Source: Mycobacterium pinniadriaticum
GTDB taxonomy: Bacteria; Actinomycetota; Actinomycetes; Mycobacteriales; Mycobacteriaceae
Assembly: GCF_026242045.1 (NCBI RefSeq)
Contig: NZ_JAPJDO010000019.1
Location: forward strand, 1-64,000
Direction of reading: 5' to 3'
Length of the DNA stretch: 64,000 nucleotides
In this document: piece by piece, positions 63,055 through 64,000 of the stretch
Position numbering within the stretch: position 1 is the first letter of the stretch
Layout of the letters: each line of letters begins with the position of its first letter
Program-made: the position numbers and the translations under genes
Notes under the pieces: model-generated
Told to the model about the DNA's origin: nothing
The model's database searches: none
Seen by the model: the letters and a program-made list of their open reading frames with translations, nothing else

Positions 63055-64000
63055 TCAACGCACGACCCTCTCGGAAACCAACCCACCCGTCAAAGGACCC
63101 GACAAAGCGTAGCGCGCGCCCAGAAGCGGATCCCCGGCCCAGTTCAGTTGGGGTCTGCCCATGAGATGCTTCGGGTGAAATGAAGGCGGTGCCAACTGCA
63201 GCACGATATGGCGGAGCACCATGTCGCGTCGGTTCTCGACAGGCTCGGAATAGAGGTCAGTCAGGGCCGCACTCCCGAGGTTGTGCGGGCCGACAATCTG
63301 GTAGCTGGACGGATTGAAGCTGCCAAACCACAGCTGGATGAAAAGCTTCGGGTTGAACAGCATCTTGCTCATCGGGACAAGGCAGCCGATCTCACGTGCC
63401 AGCGCGTCCAGGTACAGAACCTGCGACGGGATGGACTCGGTTTGGTTCGGGCTCAGCGACGTCCAATGGTCCTCCCATTGCTTGTCCCGAGCGATGAGCT
63501 CATCCAGATGGTCGGGTACGCGCTGCTTGCCGCTGCACACCCGCGCGAAGTAGCGCGCCTGCATCTCCGCGCATACGGGTATTCCACCCGAGAACGGCCG
63601 GATGAGCCCGATGAATGCCACCGTCCCCTGGTGGTCGGGGAGCAGGAAGTGCTTGTAGAGGTTGCCGACGTTGCCGTCCTTGACCCGGAGTTCGCCGATC
63701 GAGAAATCATGTTCGAAGCCGGTGCACAGCACGACGGTGTCGAATTCGCCGACCGACGAGTCCTCGAAGACAATCCTGCTACCGTCGGCCTTCGCAATCC
63801 CGCTATCGTTCAGCGTTACTCGGCCGGCAGCGATTGCCGGGATGAAGCTGACGTTCTTGCAGAAGATACGTCGCGGGCTCCAGCTGCCGTCCGGGTGGGA
63901 GCGACGATTCCAGGTCTCGATCAAGTGCCAGTTCTCGTCGTTGTCCAGCGTGCCGAGATCGAGCTTCGCCGGCTCGACGGGTTCGCCCATCGGGTTGGTG
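63055..64000 (-). CDS. Flavin-dependent monooxygenase, partial (C-terminal part)
   Basis: The frame enters from the right edge of the window (residues T-N-P precede the first ATG at 63990), so the N-terminal FAD-binding part is missing. What is seen is the C-terminal half of an FMO-like NAD(P)H-dependent monooxygenase: VVLCTGFEHDF is the conserved second motif, followed by FIGLIRPFSGGIPVCAEMQARYFARV and a conserved tail. It may act on nitrogen, sulfur or a ketone (Baeyer-Villiger). It converges with the A-PCP-TE gene and need not belong to it. Confidence 0.75.
   Translation of the reverse strand, partial: TNPMGEPVEPAKLDLGTLDNDENWHLIETWNRRSHPDGSWSPRRIFCKNVSFIPAIAAGRVTLNDSGIAKADGSRIVFEDSSVGEFDTVVLCTGFEHDFSIGELRVKDGNVGNLYKHFLLPDHQGTVAFIGLIRPFSGGIPVCAEMQARYFARVCSGKQRVPDHLDELIARDKQWEDHWTSLSPNQTESIPSQVLYLDALAREIGCLVPMSKMLFNPKLFIQLWFGSFNPSSYQIVGPHNLGSAALTDLYSEPVENRRDMVLRHIVLQLAPPSFHPKHLMGRPQLNWAGDPLLGARYALSGPLTGGLVSERVVR

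Noticed and set aside
62870..63112. Plus-strand 80-codon ORF starting with ATGA at the thioesterase stop
   Set aside because: It overlaps the more protein-like minus-strand ORF and the flavin monooxygenase end; its sequence resembles a shadow frame.

Overview
The window is high-GC actinobacterial DNA from a Mycobacterium, most likely a rapidly growing (Mycolicibacterium-type) species. This rests on a complete ESX-3 type VII secretion operon, a mycobactin-type (mbt) siderophore cluster, PE/PPE genes, tandem acyl-CoA dehydrogenase and FadD genes in the Rv0269c-Rv0276 neighbourhood order, and IdeR-like iron boxes. It differs from M. tuberculosis, where ESX-3 and the mbt cluster are far apart; here they abut. 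Homology calls rest on recognised motifs and remembered family sequences, since no search could be run.

Layout. 1-115: start of a small EspC/WXG-like gene running off the left edge. 169-5301: PAP2 phosphatase, a small conserved protein, trans-aconitate methyltransferase, a GT39-type membrane glycosyltransferase and an alpha/beta hydrolase. 5311-8160: large secreted protein with a duplicated beta-rich unit that looks aerolysin/ETX-MTX2-like. 8335-22142: metabolic block with a SAM methyltransferase, a DUF2236 protein, TetR, a VOC protein, a tight catabolic operon (hydrolase, 2-hydroxyacid dehydrogenase, MFS, fused acyl-CoA dehydrogenase), a secreted DUF1214-like protein, FadD2-like ligase and a LigD-type polymerase. 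22317-36581 (minus): ESX-3, eccA3-eccB3-eccC3-PE5-PPE4-esxG-esxH-espG3-eccD3-mycP3-eccE3, nearly every junction overlapping. 36670-55295: mbtH, mbtG, mbtF, mbtE and mbtB (minus), mbtA (plus) and mbtI (minus). 55457-62873 (plus): GT2 glycosyltransferase, DrrA/B/C-like ABC exporter, UGT-type glycosyltransferase and a stand-alone A-PCP-TE enzyme. 63055-64000: flavin monooxygenase, cut by the right edge.

Most interesting signal. The mbt cluster keeps the usual gene order (H, G, F, E, B, A, I) but lacks the polyketide synthase genes mbtC and mbtD that normally sit between mbtE and mbtB. Instead mbtE is doubled to C-A-PCP-C-A-PCP. The second adenylation domain lacks the Asp that contacts an alpha-amino group (Leu at that alignment position, Glu at the next), a pattern like beta-alanine-activating domains. 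The simplest model is a mycobactin analogue in which a beta-amino or otherwise non-alpha-amino acid replaces the 3-hydroxy acid unit, giving an amide instead of an ester. Beside it, and possibly under the same iron control, lies a glycosyltransferase/ABC exporter/A-PCP-TE operon that could decorate and export a related product or make a separate glycolipopeptide.

How the genes could work together. MbtI makes salicylate and MbtA activates it. MbtB, MbtE and MbtF extend the chain with MbtH as adenylation partner, and MbtG supplies N-hydroxylation. ESX-3 supports siderophore-mediated iron uptake. IdeR-type boxes precede eccA3, mbtB/mbtA, mbtI and, more weakly, the glycosyltransferase operon, so one iron signal could drive the block from about 22 to 63 kb. 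No tRNA, rRNA, CRISPR array or insertion sequence was seen, and no gene-free stretch exceeds 300 bases (the longest is 58634-58894).
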